Source: Mytilus galloprovincialis | Taxonomy: Eukaryota; Mollusca; Bivalvia; Mytilida; Mytilidae | Reading direction: 5' to 3' | Assembly: GCF_965363235.1 (NCBI RefSeq) | Contig: NC_134846.1 | Span: forward strand, 74,312,724-74,376,723 | DNA length: 64,000 nucleotides | Shown here: positions 23,590 to 35,546 of the stretch, piece after piece | Position numbering within the stretch: the stretch's first letter is position 1 | How the letters are laid out: every line of letters starts with the position of its first letter | Translations under genes and position numbers: made by a program | Notes under the pieces: model-generated | The model's database searches: none | What the model was told of the DNA's origin: nothing | What the model saw: only the letters and a program-made list of their open reading frames with translations

Positions 23590-24941
23590 TGTCGTGTACA
23601 AGTTACGATTTTGTACAGGTTATAATATGTACAAAAATTTTGTACATGTTATAAACTGTACAATGCAAAAATACAAGTTATAACATATACAAAAGAAACT
23701 CGTACATTTTATAACATGTACAAAATATTGCTTATAAATGGTTTTAACCTGTACAAAATTTGAAAGTATATTTAAACAAGATATTGTACATTTGAAATTT
23801 ATTTAAAAACATTAAAAAACAATGATCAAAAGAACAGAAGATGCATTATTTACAGCATGCATTAATTACTATATTTTCATATATTTTAGAAACCAGTTTT
23901 TTACTTGTTGCTTCAAGACATGTGACACATTGAGTTGCACTATCTATGATTAAGATTCTAGTATAATGATGACTGTTGTAAACCTAGTTTGACATGTTTA
24001 CCTATTGCGTCTGTTTCTTTTGAGTTTTGTTCACACATCGTTGTCAATATAATGGCATTGTATGTGACTTAAATACAAGTAAGAGGTTTAGCTAGCTATA
24101 AAACCAAGTTTAATCCCTAATTTTCTACATAAGAAAATGCCTGTACCAAGTCAGGAAGATTACAGTTGTTATTCATTCGTTTGATATGTTTCAGTTTTGA
24201 CTCTACCATTTGATTTGTGACTTTCCGTTTTTTAATCTTCCTTAGAGTGTGGTATTTTTTTCACACTCATATCTTTCATTGGGACTTCAGACACATTTAA
24301 AGTTGTATGTGCAAATAATTGAACCCGAGTTTTTACTCAAGTATCCCTTTATTTCTCCAACGTAGCTGCCATGTTTATTCACATATACCATAACACCTTT
24401 TTTTTCACTCAAGGACAGGGCCCGTGTCAATTGATTGCATTGGAATGATAATGTTATTACCTTGGAAGAGAACAGTTAATCTAGTATTTGTGTTTTTGTA
24501 AAGGCATCAGCTTGTATCTTTTAGCAATAAACGACCCTTTTTCGTGCTCGCTTGGTGTCAATATTTGAAATTTAGAAAAACCCTTACTAGTATTGATATG
24601 AGGAATATAACTACCATGCAGACCAGAAAGCGCTCTCTTACTAGGAAGTATAAAAGTAGATGTACACACTTACATGAATTGGTAATAACAATGTGCACTA
24701 AAATAATGGTGAAAATATTAATGAGGTTAATGGCATGTGTTGTAATAAAAGAAAATTATTTCTATTTTCAAATTTTGTACAAGTTAAATCCATTTTTAAG
24801 CATTATTTTGAACATGTTATAACATGTACGAGGTACTTTTGTACATGTTATAACTTGTATTTTAGCATTGTACAAATTATAACATGTACAAAATTTTTGT
24901 TCATGTTATAACCTGTACAAAATCGTAACATGTACACGACA
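23590..24941. mobile_element. TIR element with long arms made of GTACA/TTATAAC words
   Basis: The left arm (23590 to about 23765) and right arm (about 24772-24941) are inverted copies. The outer ends are TGTCGTGTACAAGTTACGAT and, at the right, the complement ATCGTAACATGTACACGACA. The flanks share TATG, a candidate 4-bp target duplication. The arms consist of repeated short palindromic words such as TTTTGTACATGTTATAAC. The interior (24063-24260) holds a piece of another repeat family (GCTAGCTATAAAACCAAG, CCTGTACCAAGTCAGGAAG). It lies inside the Penelope-like element. No transposase frame was seen. Confidence 0.8.
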
Positions 24942-26399
24942 TATGCATGCGATTTATCAAGTACTTCCAACGAGTTTTTGACACTCCAAAAGTAATTAAT
25001 TCCACTATTTTCAAAGGCCTCATTTGAACAATTTATTATCAGGTTTTTTATTGTACCAAGTGTAGTATTAAGTAGAATAGACAATTTAGTAATGGAACAA
25101 TGGCTTTAAGATGAAATAAATCTATATTTGTAAGTTTTTTTGTGTAGCTTCGGAAGCCAGTACAAAGTTGGGACTTACATTGTATTTGGTTCTGCTTGTA
25201 AAGAAGTAGCTAAAAGTTTGTGTTTGTTACAGATGTCGTTTCCTGAAAATGAAGTCAGTTAGAATGTTGGTGAATTCTTGATATCCTTTTGCAGAACCTC
25301 AAAATAAAATTTACGTCAAACAATAATGATATTATTAGCAGCTTTATCCGCCGGGACAAACACAAATTCCTTGGCTAGTTCTTTTAGTTATGTTTGATAC
25401 GCGAAATAGGGTTTTTACGGTTGTTGTTAAGAGTAAAATGTTCCTTAAAATGTTGTATAGGAATATATCAACTATCTTCATTACTGAATTAAAAAAAAAG
25501 AGTGCAAAGATTTTTTGTCAGCTTTTACCCATTTCAAACAGTAATTACGGAGTGAGTCGTGTTATGATATTACGACACTCATTCCAAGTAATAATTGACG
25601 GGGGGATGGGGGGGGGGGGTATTTAGGTCCTTTACTGAGGAATGATTTTAACTCTCGGTCGCGAACGATGTTAAGGTCTCCTGTTATGACATGCGATATG
25701 GGGCCATACGTGTATTCGGAATTACTGCAATTATATGACATAGGTGTATTTTCACTGATATTTACATCTTTACACAATTGACTATAATTAAACACATATT
25801 TCTGGGGAGATTTCTTGTAAATATAACAAATAAGAGGGAGTTCAGTATTATCAAAATATCCAGGAATTTGGTCTTTAACAGAATGGTCGTTAAAAATACC
25901 GGCAATATTTACAAAATTAAAACCTTTATTGACATACTTTATTTAAATATGCCATTATAATTTGAACGATTTCATACTTAGGACTGCAATATGAAATTGT
26001 GTTGCAATCCTCTAAAATTTTATTTAATTTATTTATAGGTAAAGAACAGAGCTTGGTTAACAGATAATATCTGCCGTTGTTCTTTGAAATAGAAATTATG
26101 TCCGAAATATTTGTATGGTTGGTCCAATATTTCCTTTGATTGCGATTTTTTCCATGTCCATGAGAACGATTTTTACGAACAGTTTTCTTGAGAAACTATA
26201 TCCAAAATGATAACAGAATCGGTTCTTGATATATTACCAATTCCCATGGTATTATCATTAATACCGAGAGGGTAGACTGTCCGTATTTTTTTAATCCAAT
26301 TTAATTCAATTATTTTCCGTGATCGTACAAACTTTGAATGAGATTCACCAGGCTGCTTATTTACTACTTCTAAAGGTTAAACTGTTAAATATTGTAGAC

Positions 26400-28290
26400 A
26401 ATTAGCATTATATATAATAAAGAGCCAACACTGTATTTTACTGAAAAGGGGTTGTATATTTCTTAACTTTGTATCTCTTGTATCTATTCTTACTTGTCCA
26501 AAAAACTGTCAATAAAAAGATGTGTAGTAGAAAGATAATTATATCATACCAGAAGGAACTCTTTAGTTTCGTTTATGGTATCATTTCCAATCGGTTTTAT
26601 TCACTTCACGCCGAAAAACAGATATGTTCTATGGTGGTGTTACCATTTAATGAATTAAAAAAATCATTTGAAAGAAATCGACTGACAGACATGATATCAA
26701 ACTGGATGTAAAATCTATGCATATTACGACACTGAAGATTGTTTAATTATCAGATTATATGATAATTATATTATAAAATAAAGGGTTTTTTTTGGTAAGA
26801 GTTACATAATCCCGTTATCTGTACGATTCGATCTAAAAGACGAGCAGCTAGTCATTATGATAATATGCAAGTGTCATATGTACTTTTGTTTGGAGTTTAT
26901 GTATCTTAACCCCACCCCCTTTTTTTCATTCTATACAAAGTAACACTTGACTTTAAATATACCGAAATATTTGCCACTAGAATCAGATATATGAAAAAAT
27001 CAGTCCGTTGATCTGCCTTTATATGATTATATAGGAAAGTTCGTTTGATCGAATATGATACTGGAATCTTACTGTTTTATTGAGTGTAATTTTTACAAAC
27101 TATTCGACGTATGTTTGAATGAATAAAATCAAAATCCGATTGTTTATTCGATAAAACCAAAATCAATGGACCCACACGTCTAGTTCAGTGGTCCTTGTTT
27201 CTGTGTAACTAAAACACACGTAGTTCAACGGACTAAATCTGACTTCTCTTCATAACTGGAATCATAACGTTTGTCATACAACTACATATTAACTGTCAGA
27301 TTTTGTTCTAGAGTAGAAGTATCATTATAAGTAAGCCAGATCTGTGTGATACTGATGAAGGCACACGTTGACATACTTGTAAAGTGTACAGACTTTATTA
27401 TTATTCTATTAGAGTTTGGATATCTTCTTACTGAAGATATGCCTATATTGATAAAATATATACAGCTACAGATACATGGATCTATTTGTAAAACGGTCTA
27501 AAACTGTTTAATGGTAGAACTGTAGAACTTACAGAATGTATACCAGTTCTATTTGACATAAATTATAGTAGCTTTCTGGTTATGATTTAGAACGGCTCTT
27601 GTCATCGAGGACGTCAGACGTAAAAAAAAATGCCTTCAGTCACGGTCAATAAATATTCTAATGCAATTATTTTGTATTAATGGTTCTGATTGGATGACAT
27701 TTAGCGTAAAATTCTTTATCTCCTTGTCTGTAACTAAGGAAGCCGACATTTTGAATTGTTGAATGTATTGACATGTAATTTCTACAATAATAAACCAAAA
27801 AACTCACATGTGGCACCTGAAAATCTTCTTTTTATCAAATTTTATTACATTCTGAAGCGGCACAGAAGCCAGAAAACGCTCCGCGTCGCCAAATAAACTA
27901 AATTTGCGACAGTAAAACTTACGATGGACGTCCTTAAAGCTTCAAATACAATACAGTTATCTCTTAATTCTATTCATTTACCAGAGACTTGTTATATTCT
28001 ATTCATTTACCAGAGACTTGTTATATTTCTTCACTTACAGTGAAAAAAATGTATGTCAGTGAAAAGTTGCCAGTATTATAGCAGACCCAGCTGATCCAGA
28101 GTCAGCTTTGATCTCAAGAGATGCCATATGAACATTTTATTTACGCGTCCGTGTAAATCAAACACTTGAGTTAAACTGTTTTGAGTACATCTGTCCAAAA
28201 TTGCTAAAGATATATATAACATGTTCGAAGTAACTGTTTACAAAATTTTGAATTTTTGAAATACTAAGGCTTTTCTACCTCAGGCATAGA
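26400..28290. other. Intergenic DNA, no gene recognised
   Basis: A direct duplication of 29 bp (ATTCATTTACCAGAGACTTG) occurs at 27970-28027. An 80-codon plus-strand frame (26469-26711) has no recognisable domain and may include old element sequence. Nothing else recognised. Confidence 0.55.
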
Positions 28291-28299
28291 TTACCTTAG

Positions 28300-28600
28300 C
28301 TGTATTTGGCAAAACTTTTAGGAATTTTGGTCCTCAATGCTCTTCAACTTCGTACTTTATTTTGGCCTTTTAAACTTTTTTGGATTCGAGCGTCACTGAT
28401 GAGTCTTTTGTAGACGAAACGCGCGTCTGGCGTATATACAAAATTTAGTCCTGATATCTATAATGAGTTTATTTACTACCACTGGGTCGATGTCACTGCT
28501 GGTGGAGATTTATTTCCCCGGGGGTATCACCAGCCCAGTAGTCAGAACTTTTGTGCTGACATGAATTATCATTGATAGAATTATGAAAAGATCTGTAACA
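28300..28600 (+). repeat. Interspersed repeat family F, longer copy
   Basis: Blocks TTTTGGTCCTCAATGCTCTT, GAGCGTCACTGATGAGTC, GACGAAACGCGCGTCTGGCG, CCACTGGGTCGATGTCACTG and CCCCGGGGGTATCACCAGCC. A fragment in inverse orientation is at 12298-12440. Non-coding. Confidence 0.75.
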
Positions 28601-29174
28601 ATAGATACCTTTGACTATGACTGAATTTGGAGGCGAAACAAAACAAAAACGCTTTTAACTATATTACCCGGTATATGAATTCAGCTGATAAACAAAATAT
28701 ATCACATATTTTCTAGACTCTGACGATTTGGAGAATAACATAATGGTCAGACACTTATTTATTTACGAAGATCAGTAAATGTTTTGAATGTCTGTGTTGT
28801 TGTCTCATTATCAATAAACCAAAAAATCCCGTTTTATTATTACTTACTAAACATCATAGTTATCGGTACTCGATGGACGCAACGGATAATGCAGTAAGAA
28901 TGCGATGATCGCATTTTATGTTTGATGATTCAACACTCAAAACTCCGCGACATAAACCGAATTACAAAGGCATTTAATATATAACCAGAATGACAGACAT
29001 GTATTGAGGATGCGAATGGGGTTTACTACGGAATAAAGAATGAGTGCGTATATATAAATAAAAGAGAATAATGTGCCAAAAAGAAATAAGGAAATAATAT
29101 CCAAGTTACTTAAACCCTTTTTTCATAAAGATACTACTAAATAATTCGACTTTTTAGGTTTAGATTGGAAAGAA
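28601..29174. other. Intergenic DNA, nothing recognised
   Basis: AT-rich stretch without coding signal or recognised repeat. Confidence 0.5.
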
Positions 29175-30760
29175 GAGGCCCCAAGAGCCCAAATCGATCA
29201 CCTGGTAAAATTATGCCTTTTTAAAATTACATGTATTTAACTTTTGATGCCATCATTATTATGTTTGATTATTTCTAAATCTTATTTGTTGGCATTATTG
29301 TAGATCTTCTATAGATAATAATTTTTCATTGTCTACATTTTAAACTAATCTATTAAAGTTTTTTTTCGAAATAATTGGCAAAATTGAAGGAAGTGTTTAA
29401 AAAAACAAATCACCATTAAAGGGCAATAAATATTTGTCGATCTTATTTTGCTGATATTTTTGTTTATTTTAAAAGTTTCTATATATCAATCCTAGTTCTT
29501 GACAGTAGTGCAAAATATGGGAAATAACTAATATAACAAGGAGGTGTCAATTGACGATTTTTGGAACATGTCTTTTTGAAGATCTTATTTTCACTGCCAG
29601 TTTTGCTACTTTTAGATTCTCTCTGTACAGGGACTTTCTATACTAAATAGTATAAAAAAGTCCCTGCTCTGTATCATGGTTTCTGCACAAGAGGGCAAAA
29701 ATCATCTTTCAAATCAATAACTCCAATAAGAATTCATTATTCATTTCCACCATGTTGACTATTTGTAGATCTTATTTTGAAAATATTTGCTCTACACGAT
29801 TTTTTTCTAATAGTTTCTGCAAATAATGGGTAAAACATATCTTTCGAGGGCAACATTATAATATCTATAAAATGTATATTTATTATTTCCTCAATGTTTA
29901 CTTTAAGTAAAAGTTTTACATTTTACTTCTGACAATTCTCTTGATCTTCTATATTTTTTGCAAACTATGCAAAAAAAGGTGTAAAAATCAAGGGCAATAA
30001 CTTCTATAAGGTCTGACAGTGGCAGATCAAGAACTTTTCCTTAGGTGGGCCCACTGACTGTGACTGACCTAAAAAGGGGGGGGGGGTGTCCCGCTTCAGT
30101 CATGCTTCAGTGATTCCCTATATAATCAACCAATTTTTCCCACAAAAAGGGGGGGGGGCCTTGGATCCACCTATGAAGGGGTCAATTAACCATTTCTGAC
30201 ATGTTGAATTGATAGATCAAATTTTGCTGAAAATGTTTGCTTAGATCTTCACTATTTCTTTCTAATAGTTCCTGCAATTTTTTTAAAAACACATCTTTTA
30301 AGGGCAATAACTCTTATTAATGATTATATTCATGTTGACTTGATTATAAATTTTATTTTGCCTTATATTTTACTACTGATGATTCTTCTATAGATTTTTG
30401 CAAATAATCAAGGGCAAAAAATCAATAGCAATAACTCTTATAAGGCGTCAAATGACAATTTCAGCTATGTAGACTTAAGAGTAGATCTGATTTTTGGGGG
30501 GTCATTTGTACTCAATTCTCTCTATCTGTCAAAAAATGGCATTTTACCCATGCTTTAATTTTACAGCAGTAGCCTAGTTTGTTGATGGATCAATTTTGAA
30601 CCTAAGGAACATTCAGGTCAATTTTGGTTATATTTTGTTCAATAGTTTCTGAGAGGAAGAATTTGAGACAACAGATTCCGGACAACAGTGAATGAACACC
30701 AAATGATGGCAAAAGTCCTCATTGAGAGAAAAATTGATGTTTTTCATAAAACATGCCAAT
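29175..30760 (+). mobile_element. Tandem-unit element, family P4
   Basis: Begins near GAGGCCCCAAGAGCCCAAAT and TCACCTGG. It then carries a series of diverged units of roughly 130-160 bp marked by GGGCAATAACTCTTATAAGG, GTCAATTGACGATTT, ATGTTGACT and GTAGATCTTATTTTG (around 29422, 29520, 29709, 29850, 29990, 30303 and 30430). It ends with a block TTTCTGAGAGGAAGAATTTG. A MITE of the CAGTGGCGGATCCAG type is nested at about 30009-30176. No coding frame. Confidence 0.6.
30009..30176. mobile_element. CAGTGGCGGATCCAG-type MITE nested in the P4 element
   Basis: Left end CAGTGGCAGATCAAGAACTT; right end CTTGGATCCACCTATG. The interior has TCAGTCATGCTTCAGTGATT and G runs, the same as the copy at 31950-32113. 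The P4 unit resumes afterwards with AAGGGGTCAATTAACC. Confidence 0.75.
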
Positions 30761-30769
30761 CTTAAAGAA

Positions 30770-31949
30770 GCACCTTAAATACTTTAGAACAAACCGGAAA
30801 ACAAGAAGCATTTAGAAAGTTTAAAGGAGAAGGTAAGATAAGACCAATTTTATAACCTGCCTACCATGAAATATAAATCTACTTATTACTCTCTTTAGGT
30901 GATCAAAAGACAATAAATACAGTCAAATATTATTTTTTTAAATTAAAATTTTGACTGAAAGATTTTGTTAACGCCTTTAAAAACCTTTTGATAAAGGAAT
31001 AACAACCAAATTCTATCATTCGTAGATCTTTTCCTCTGCATTAAGAAATGAGAAACAATCTTGTTGTTTGAGAAAACCATCTGTTGGGGTAGGACTGTGA
31101 GTCATCTTTCATGTATGGCTGCGTCATTGTAAGACTCAAACAGAATTTTTAACATCATTGAAGCATATTGAGAAAGGGATCCTCAAGTTCTGCTCAAAAA
31201 CTGAAATTCTCAAATTTATCAGACATCATTTGCCAATTGTGATTACTTCTTATATAAATTTATATAGCATCTACCAGTTATATGATAAACCCTACTTTTC
31301 AAGAATATACTTTCATTCTATATATTGATCAATACAAGTAGCCTTTGAAATGTACTTCTCAAAAAGTAAGGCTTTCAAATTCCAGAATTATAAATGACAG
31401 GGTAGATTCTCACCTTTTGTGTATTAACACAATGCATTGACAGCCTACCAACTATATAACAAATGTAAAGGTCGAGCAACTATATAACAGATGTAAAGGT
31501 CTATCTTAAGTTCTTATTCTACAATGGATATAATCAAGAAACTAACTAAATGGAGAATGTGTCCATTGGATGCACGGATGATGCCCCTGCTTGCATAAAA
31601 TGTTATAAGAGACATAACTAGGGAACTGTAAAAGAGATGCCCACCAAAGTGGCACTTGATATGTTTTTCTTGGTAATAAGCATTGAGTGTAAGTTTCATA
31701 ACATTCAACTGAACCTAACTAAAGCTAGAGAAAAGGAAACCAATTTTAGGACAATCATAGATAGTGAGACAAGAGTAGCCTAGTGGCGGGCCATAAAATA
31801 AGTATTAAAGTGTTGACAATGATGGAACTATAACTATCATGTTTCACTTTGCAACAAATATAAAAACAATAAGATATGGTATGATTGCCATTTAGATAAC
31901 TCTCCAACAGAAAATAAATGCTGTAAAAGTTAACAAGAACGTGTCCATA
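30770..31949. other. Intergenic DNA
   Basis: A 28-bp direct duplication with GCAACTATATAACA lies at 31440-31500, and a short reversed family B end (GGTATGATTGCCATTTAGAT) at 31878-31920. No gene recognised. Confidence 0.55.
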
Positions 31950-32113
31950 CAGTGGCGGATCCAGAACTTTTCCTAAGGGGGGCCCGCTGACTGACCTAAG
32001 GGGTGGCCCGCTCCAGTCATGTTTCAGTGATTCCCTATATAATCAATCAAATTTTTCCCACGAAAAGGGGGGGGCCCGGGCCCCCCAGGCCCCCCTGGAT
32101 CCGCCGCCATAGT
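31950..32113. mobile_element. CAGTGGCGGATCCAG-type MITE
   Basis: Left TIR CAGTGGCGGATCCAG at 31950; right side CTGGATCCGCCGCC. The interior carries GGGGGGCCCGCTGACTGACC, TCAGTGATTCCCTATATAAT and a G/C-run hairpin GGGCCCGGGCCCCCCAGGCC. Only the end sequences are shared with the element at 42980-43132. Target duplication unclear. Confidence 0.8.
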
Positions 32114-32340
32114 ACATCGATGTCCCTCTCGCACTATTAGAATGAAATTCATAACAGTGTAGCTACGACCATTCATTGACTGGGACAAATTAGGTGAACG
32201 TTCGTCTGTAATGCCCACTGCTCACGACGTACTCATTATAGACATTTAAACTGTGGGGTCACCAAAGGTTTTCAACGCCTAAATAAAATAATAAGAAATA
32301 CTATCAAGGATAACCTTTGTGATTTGAATATAAATAACCA

Positions 32341-33526
32341 GGTGCTCCACAGGGCGCAGCTTTATACAACCCCAGTGGTCGAACCCTGAACAGTTGGGGC
32401 AAATTTGGTCACAATATTCAAGCTTGATACTGTTTGAATTCGGATTGTGATCAATTTTTTTACATAATATGGGTTTTTATTACAAAATTAATGTGGTCAA
32501 AGTTCTAACAAATCTATTGCACAATGCTGTGCAATTGAAGATTTCTTCTTGAAACTTTTCAAAATTTGAAATTGAAAAATTTTTGAAAAAAAAAGAATCC
32601 CTTAAAAAAATGGTAAACCAAAATCCCCCCCTTGGAGCAATAACCCTTAAACTCAATCCCATGCTTTCTTTTGTAGTATTGAACCTTGTAGTGCAATTTC
32701 AGAGAGATCCATACACTTATTGTCATGATTGTTAGGAAACTAGAAACATGCTTCTTTTTGGCCCTTTTTAGGTCCTAATTCCTACATATGTTGGGCAATC
32801 AACCCAAAACTTAATCCTAGCCTCCCCTGTGTTATATGGTACATTGTGGTACAATTTCAGAGAGATCCATTCAATTACACACAATTTATTGTCTGGAAAC
32901 TAGAAAAATGCTTGTTTTGACCCATTTTTGGCCCTTAATTCCTAAACTTTGGCCCCATAGCCCCGAATATGAATCCAAACCTTTTACTTGTGGTTTTAAA
33001 CATTACAGTATAATTTCAGAGCAATTGAAATACTTGTTTTTTTTTACATAAATAAGGCCGTTAGTTTTCTCGTTTGAATTGTTTTACATTGTCTTATCGG
33101 GGCCTTTTATAGCTGACTATGCAGTATGGGCTTTGCTCATTGTTGAAGGACGTACGTTGACCTATAGTTGTTAATGTCTGTGTCATTTTGGTCTTTTGTG
33201 GATAGTTGTCTCATTGGCAATCATACCACATCTTCTTTTTTATATTGTACACAAGTTATTATCCTGAAACTAGAAAAATGCTTGTTTTAGGCCCCATTTG
33301 GGCCCCTAATTCCTAAACAGATGGGTCCATCATCCCCAAAATTGATCCCAACCTTCCTTTTGTGGTATCGAACCTTCTGAAAAAATTTCATAAAGATCTA
33401 TTCTACTTAAACTAAAGTTATTATCCGGAAACGCATGTGTCTTTGGACGACGCAGATGACGGCAACGACGCAGACGACGACATCATACCACTATACAATC
33501 CCAAAAATTTTTGGGGTCGTATAAAA
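32341..33526 (+). mobile_element. Tandem-unit element, family P2, with a nested family B repeat
   Basis: Inner ends are TTTATACAACCCCA (32361) and the near complement TGGGGTCGTATAAA (33510-33523). Several units of about 165-190 bp carry TTTTGGCCCCTAATTCCTAA, CAGAGAGATCCAT and AAGTTATTATCCGGAAAC. A CG-rich stretch GACGGCAACGACGCAGACGA precedes the right end. A family B copy (33040-33240) has inserted into one unit. A partial copy is at 1-425. Confidence 0.8.
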
Positions 33527-33957
33527 ATGGCCTTTAACACAGAGCCTAGGCTCACATCGAACAGCAAGCTATAAAGGTTGAATATTTAAACTTTTTACTT
33601 GATTTTTTGTTATGTTTTGACAATCAATTTTCCTAATATGATATCGCATGTTCTTTCAGAAAAAAAAAATGACTTAATTTGCTTTAAAAGTTACAATGCA
33701 TGTTGTCGTCTGTTTATATAGTTCATATGTGTTTCTCGTTTCTAGTTTTTATATAGATTGGGCTGTTGGTTTTCCCGTTTGAATGGTTTTACACTAGTAG
33801 TTTTTGGGGCCCTTTATAGCTTGCTGTTCGGCCGTTGTGAGCCAAGGCTCTGTGTTGAAGGCCGTACCTTGATCTATAATTGTTTACTTTTATAAATTGT
33901 TACTTGGATTGAGAGTTGTCTCATTGGCACTCATACCACATCTTCCTATATCTATGT
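33527..33957. repeat. Family C fragments, inverted then direct
   Basis: 33527-33572 is a reversed fragment (AACACAGAGCCTAGGCTCAC). 33700-33957 is a near-complete forward copy (CCGTTTGAATGGTTTTACAC, GCCAAGGCTCTGTGTTGAAG, ending CATTGGCACTCATACCACAT). Confidence 0.75.
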
Positions 33958-35300
33958 GCCGATTGATCATCTTTTTGGAGACGTCAAAGCGATTTAACAA
34001 CTGAGGTTGTCGAATTAAGTCATCTGTAATTTCTATCTGGTCTTAAGTTTTATTTCAGAAAGAATGCATAATCCACTTTCAAAAGTTGTGAAAATACAAA
34101 ATATAAACAGAATATACGTCTACCCTATCTTCGTACTTGCAAGTTATTGGAAAGTCAAAAAGCTATTTGGATTAAACCTTGTGAAATTTGAATTTACGTT
34201 AATGTATTGGTAAAATGTAAAAAAAAATTGTAGATAGGAAACTTGAAATTATTTTATTATTTTGTGTCAAGAATTTGTATTGATGCCATCTCGTATGTTT
34301 TTAAATACGAATAAAGGAGTAGTCAGGTTGTCTAATACATGTACGTCAATGAGACACAAAAATAGTTTTTTTTTACAATGGATAAAACCTATTTTTTAAT
34401 CAATGGTATCAGCTCTGAACATTTAATTATTCTTATAAATAACACGATTGTGAGTGATGATATAACAAATATTTAAAACAAATACCTTTAATAAAGCTTT
34501 GTAAAAAGAAAGTTTCATCGAAATTTGTAACAAGTATAAATATTTCAATCCCCACTGGAAGGCCTCTGATAGACTGGGTGAGCATAAAATCATAGCCGTT
34601 GACAAACAAGTTACAACTTACAAATGTTTTATCGTCGACCACACTGTTATGAAATTAATTCTATTTTCTATGTTGAATGGACTGTAAAATTGGGGTCAAA
34701 ACTCTAATTTGGCACTACATTAGAAGATCATATAATAGGAAACATGTGTACTAAGTTTTAAGTTGATTGGACTTCAACTACATCAAAAAATACCTTTGAC
34801 GAACATAATGCCTCTAGTTAAACTATAAGTCACTGCATGGCCTTCAGCAATGACCAAAACCCATACCGTATAGTAAGCTATAAAATGCTTTAAAAATATT
34901 CTATATCTCACCTAGAATAAGAGAGCTACAGAAAATCTCTGCCAGTACCATTGAAGTACATGTAAACTTGGTCATTAAGTCAATAAAAAGATTCCTCAGT
35001 TAGTGCGTACATTTATTTTTTACATGACATCTGAATACTTTTTTCTTCAAAAATTCAGGCAATGAAAAATCATAACAAATAAACTTAAACACAATGATAA
35101 CATGTTCAACCCCTCTTATGGGAAATTATATGACGTCATGAGATGAATACATTAATAATCCCAAATTGTTTTAGCTTACATATAAATAAAAAAGCAACAC
35201 TTCTTCAGGATTTCTCTTACAAATCACTGGTTTTGTGGTGCTGTTAATGATAACTATCCCCTTGTTTCAATAATTTAAACAGTATGCTTCTGAACAGAAA
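33958..35300. other. DNA downstream of the FAM104-like gene
   Basis: Contains a reversed, single-unit P3 fragment (about 34665-34815: CTTAAAACTTAGTACACATG on the minus strand), then a reversed family B piece (34815-34895). TTTATT at 35012-35017 is an AATAAA on the minus strand and could serve the FAM104-like transcript. The rest shows nothing recognisable. Confidence 0.6.
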
Positions 35301-35546
35301 TTATGTATCAGGGTACTGTAAAGGATCCTTATGTCTCAACACTCTCTCATAATGTGCTTTAAACAGCATGCTATTAATCCTATAGTAATTTGGGTTGTCT
35401 CTATTGGTTAGCTCAGGGTTATATCCCTGTACAATGTCATAGGGTAAATTGTTATTGCCGGCACAATCTTGACATGGATTCATAGAGAGATTCTGTGGTC
35501 TACTACTGGATGGTTGTATGCTGGATAATTCTGCTGACTGGTTTGG
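35301..35546 (-). CDS. FAM104-like exon 4 (C-terminus)
   Basis: Starts after GTTTTTTCAG with PNQSAELSSIQPSSSRPQ and ends with HKDPLQYPDT and TAA at 35301-35303. Holds the RINSMLFKAHYERVLR segment. Confidence 0.85.
   Translation of the reverse strand, partial: PNQSAELSSIQPSSSRPQNLSMNPCQDCAGNNNLPYDIVQGYNPELTNRDNPNYYRINSMLFKAHYERVLRHKDPLQYPDT

Larger units (their letters stand above)
21160..26400 (-). mobile_element. Penelope-like retroelement, decayed, with two nested elements
   Basis: Reverse-transcriptase motifs appear in order from high to low coordinates on the minus strand: ELNWIKKIRTVYPLGIND (about 26240-26320), HVITGDLNIV and FLSKGPKY (25600-25715), FVPADKAANN (25330-25372), LYWLPKLHKKPYKYRFI (25115-25175), SFDFSTLYTTLPH (23530-23565), VYRQVFGIPMGTKCAPLIAD (22580-22650), FRYLDDIL (22458-22475) and SPSYGVYISQFVRFARVCNN (22190-22245). 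This series fits Penelope-like elements, which are neither LTR elements nor classical LINEs. The ELNWIKKIRTVYP segment resembles the spacer after an N-terminal GIY-YIG domain in some of these elements, but the domain itself is not clear. The reading frame is broken in many places. Removing the two inserts leaves about 3.2 kb. The tail at 21160-21790 recurs elsewhere in the window. Confidence 0.85.

Noticed and set aside
26970-27240. Possible weak foldback around CAGTCCGTTGATC and CAACGGACTAAATCTGA
   Set aside because: The complementary words are short and interrupted; not convincing as an element.
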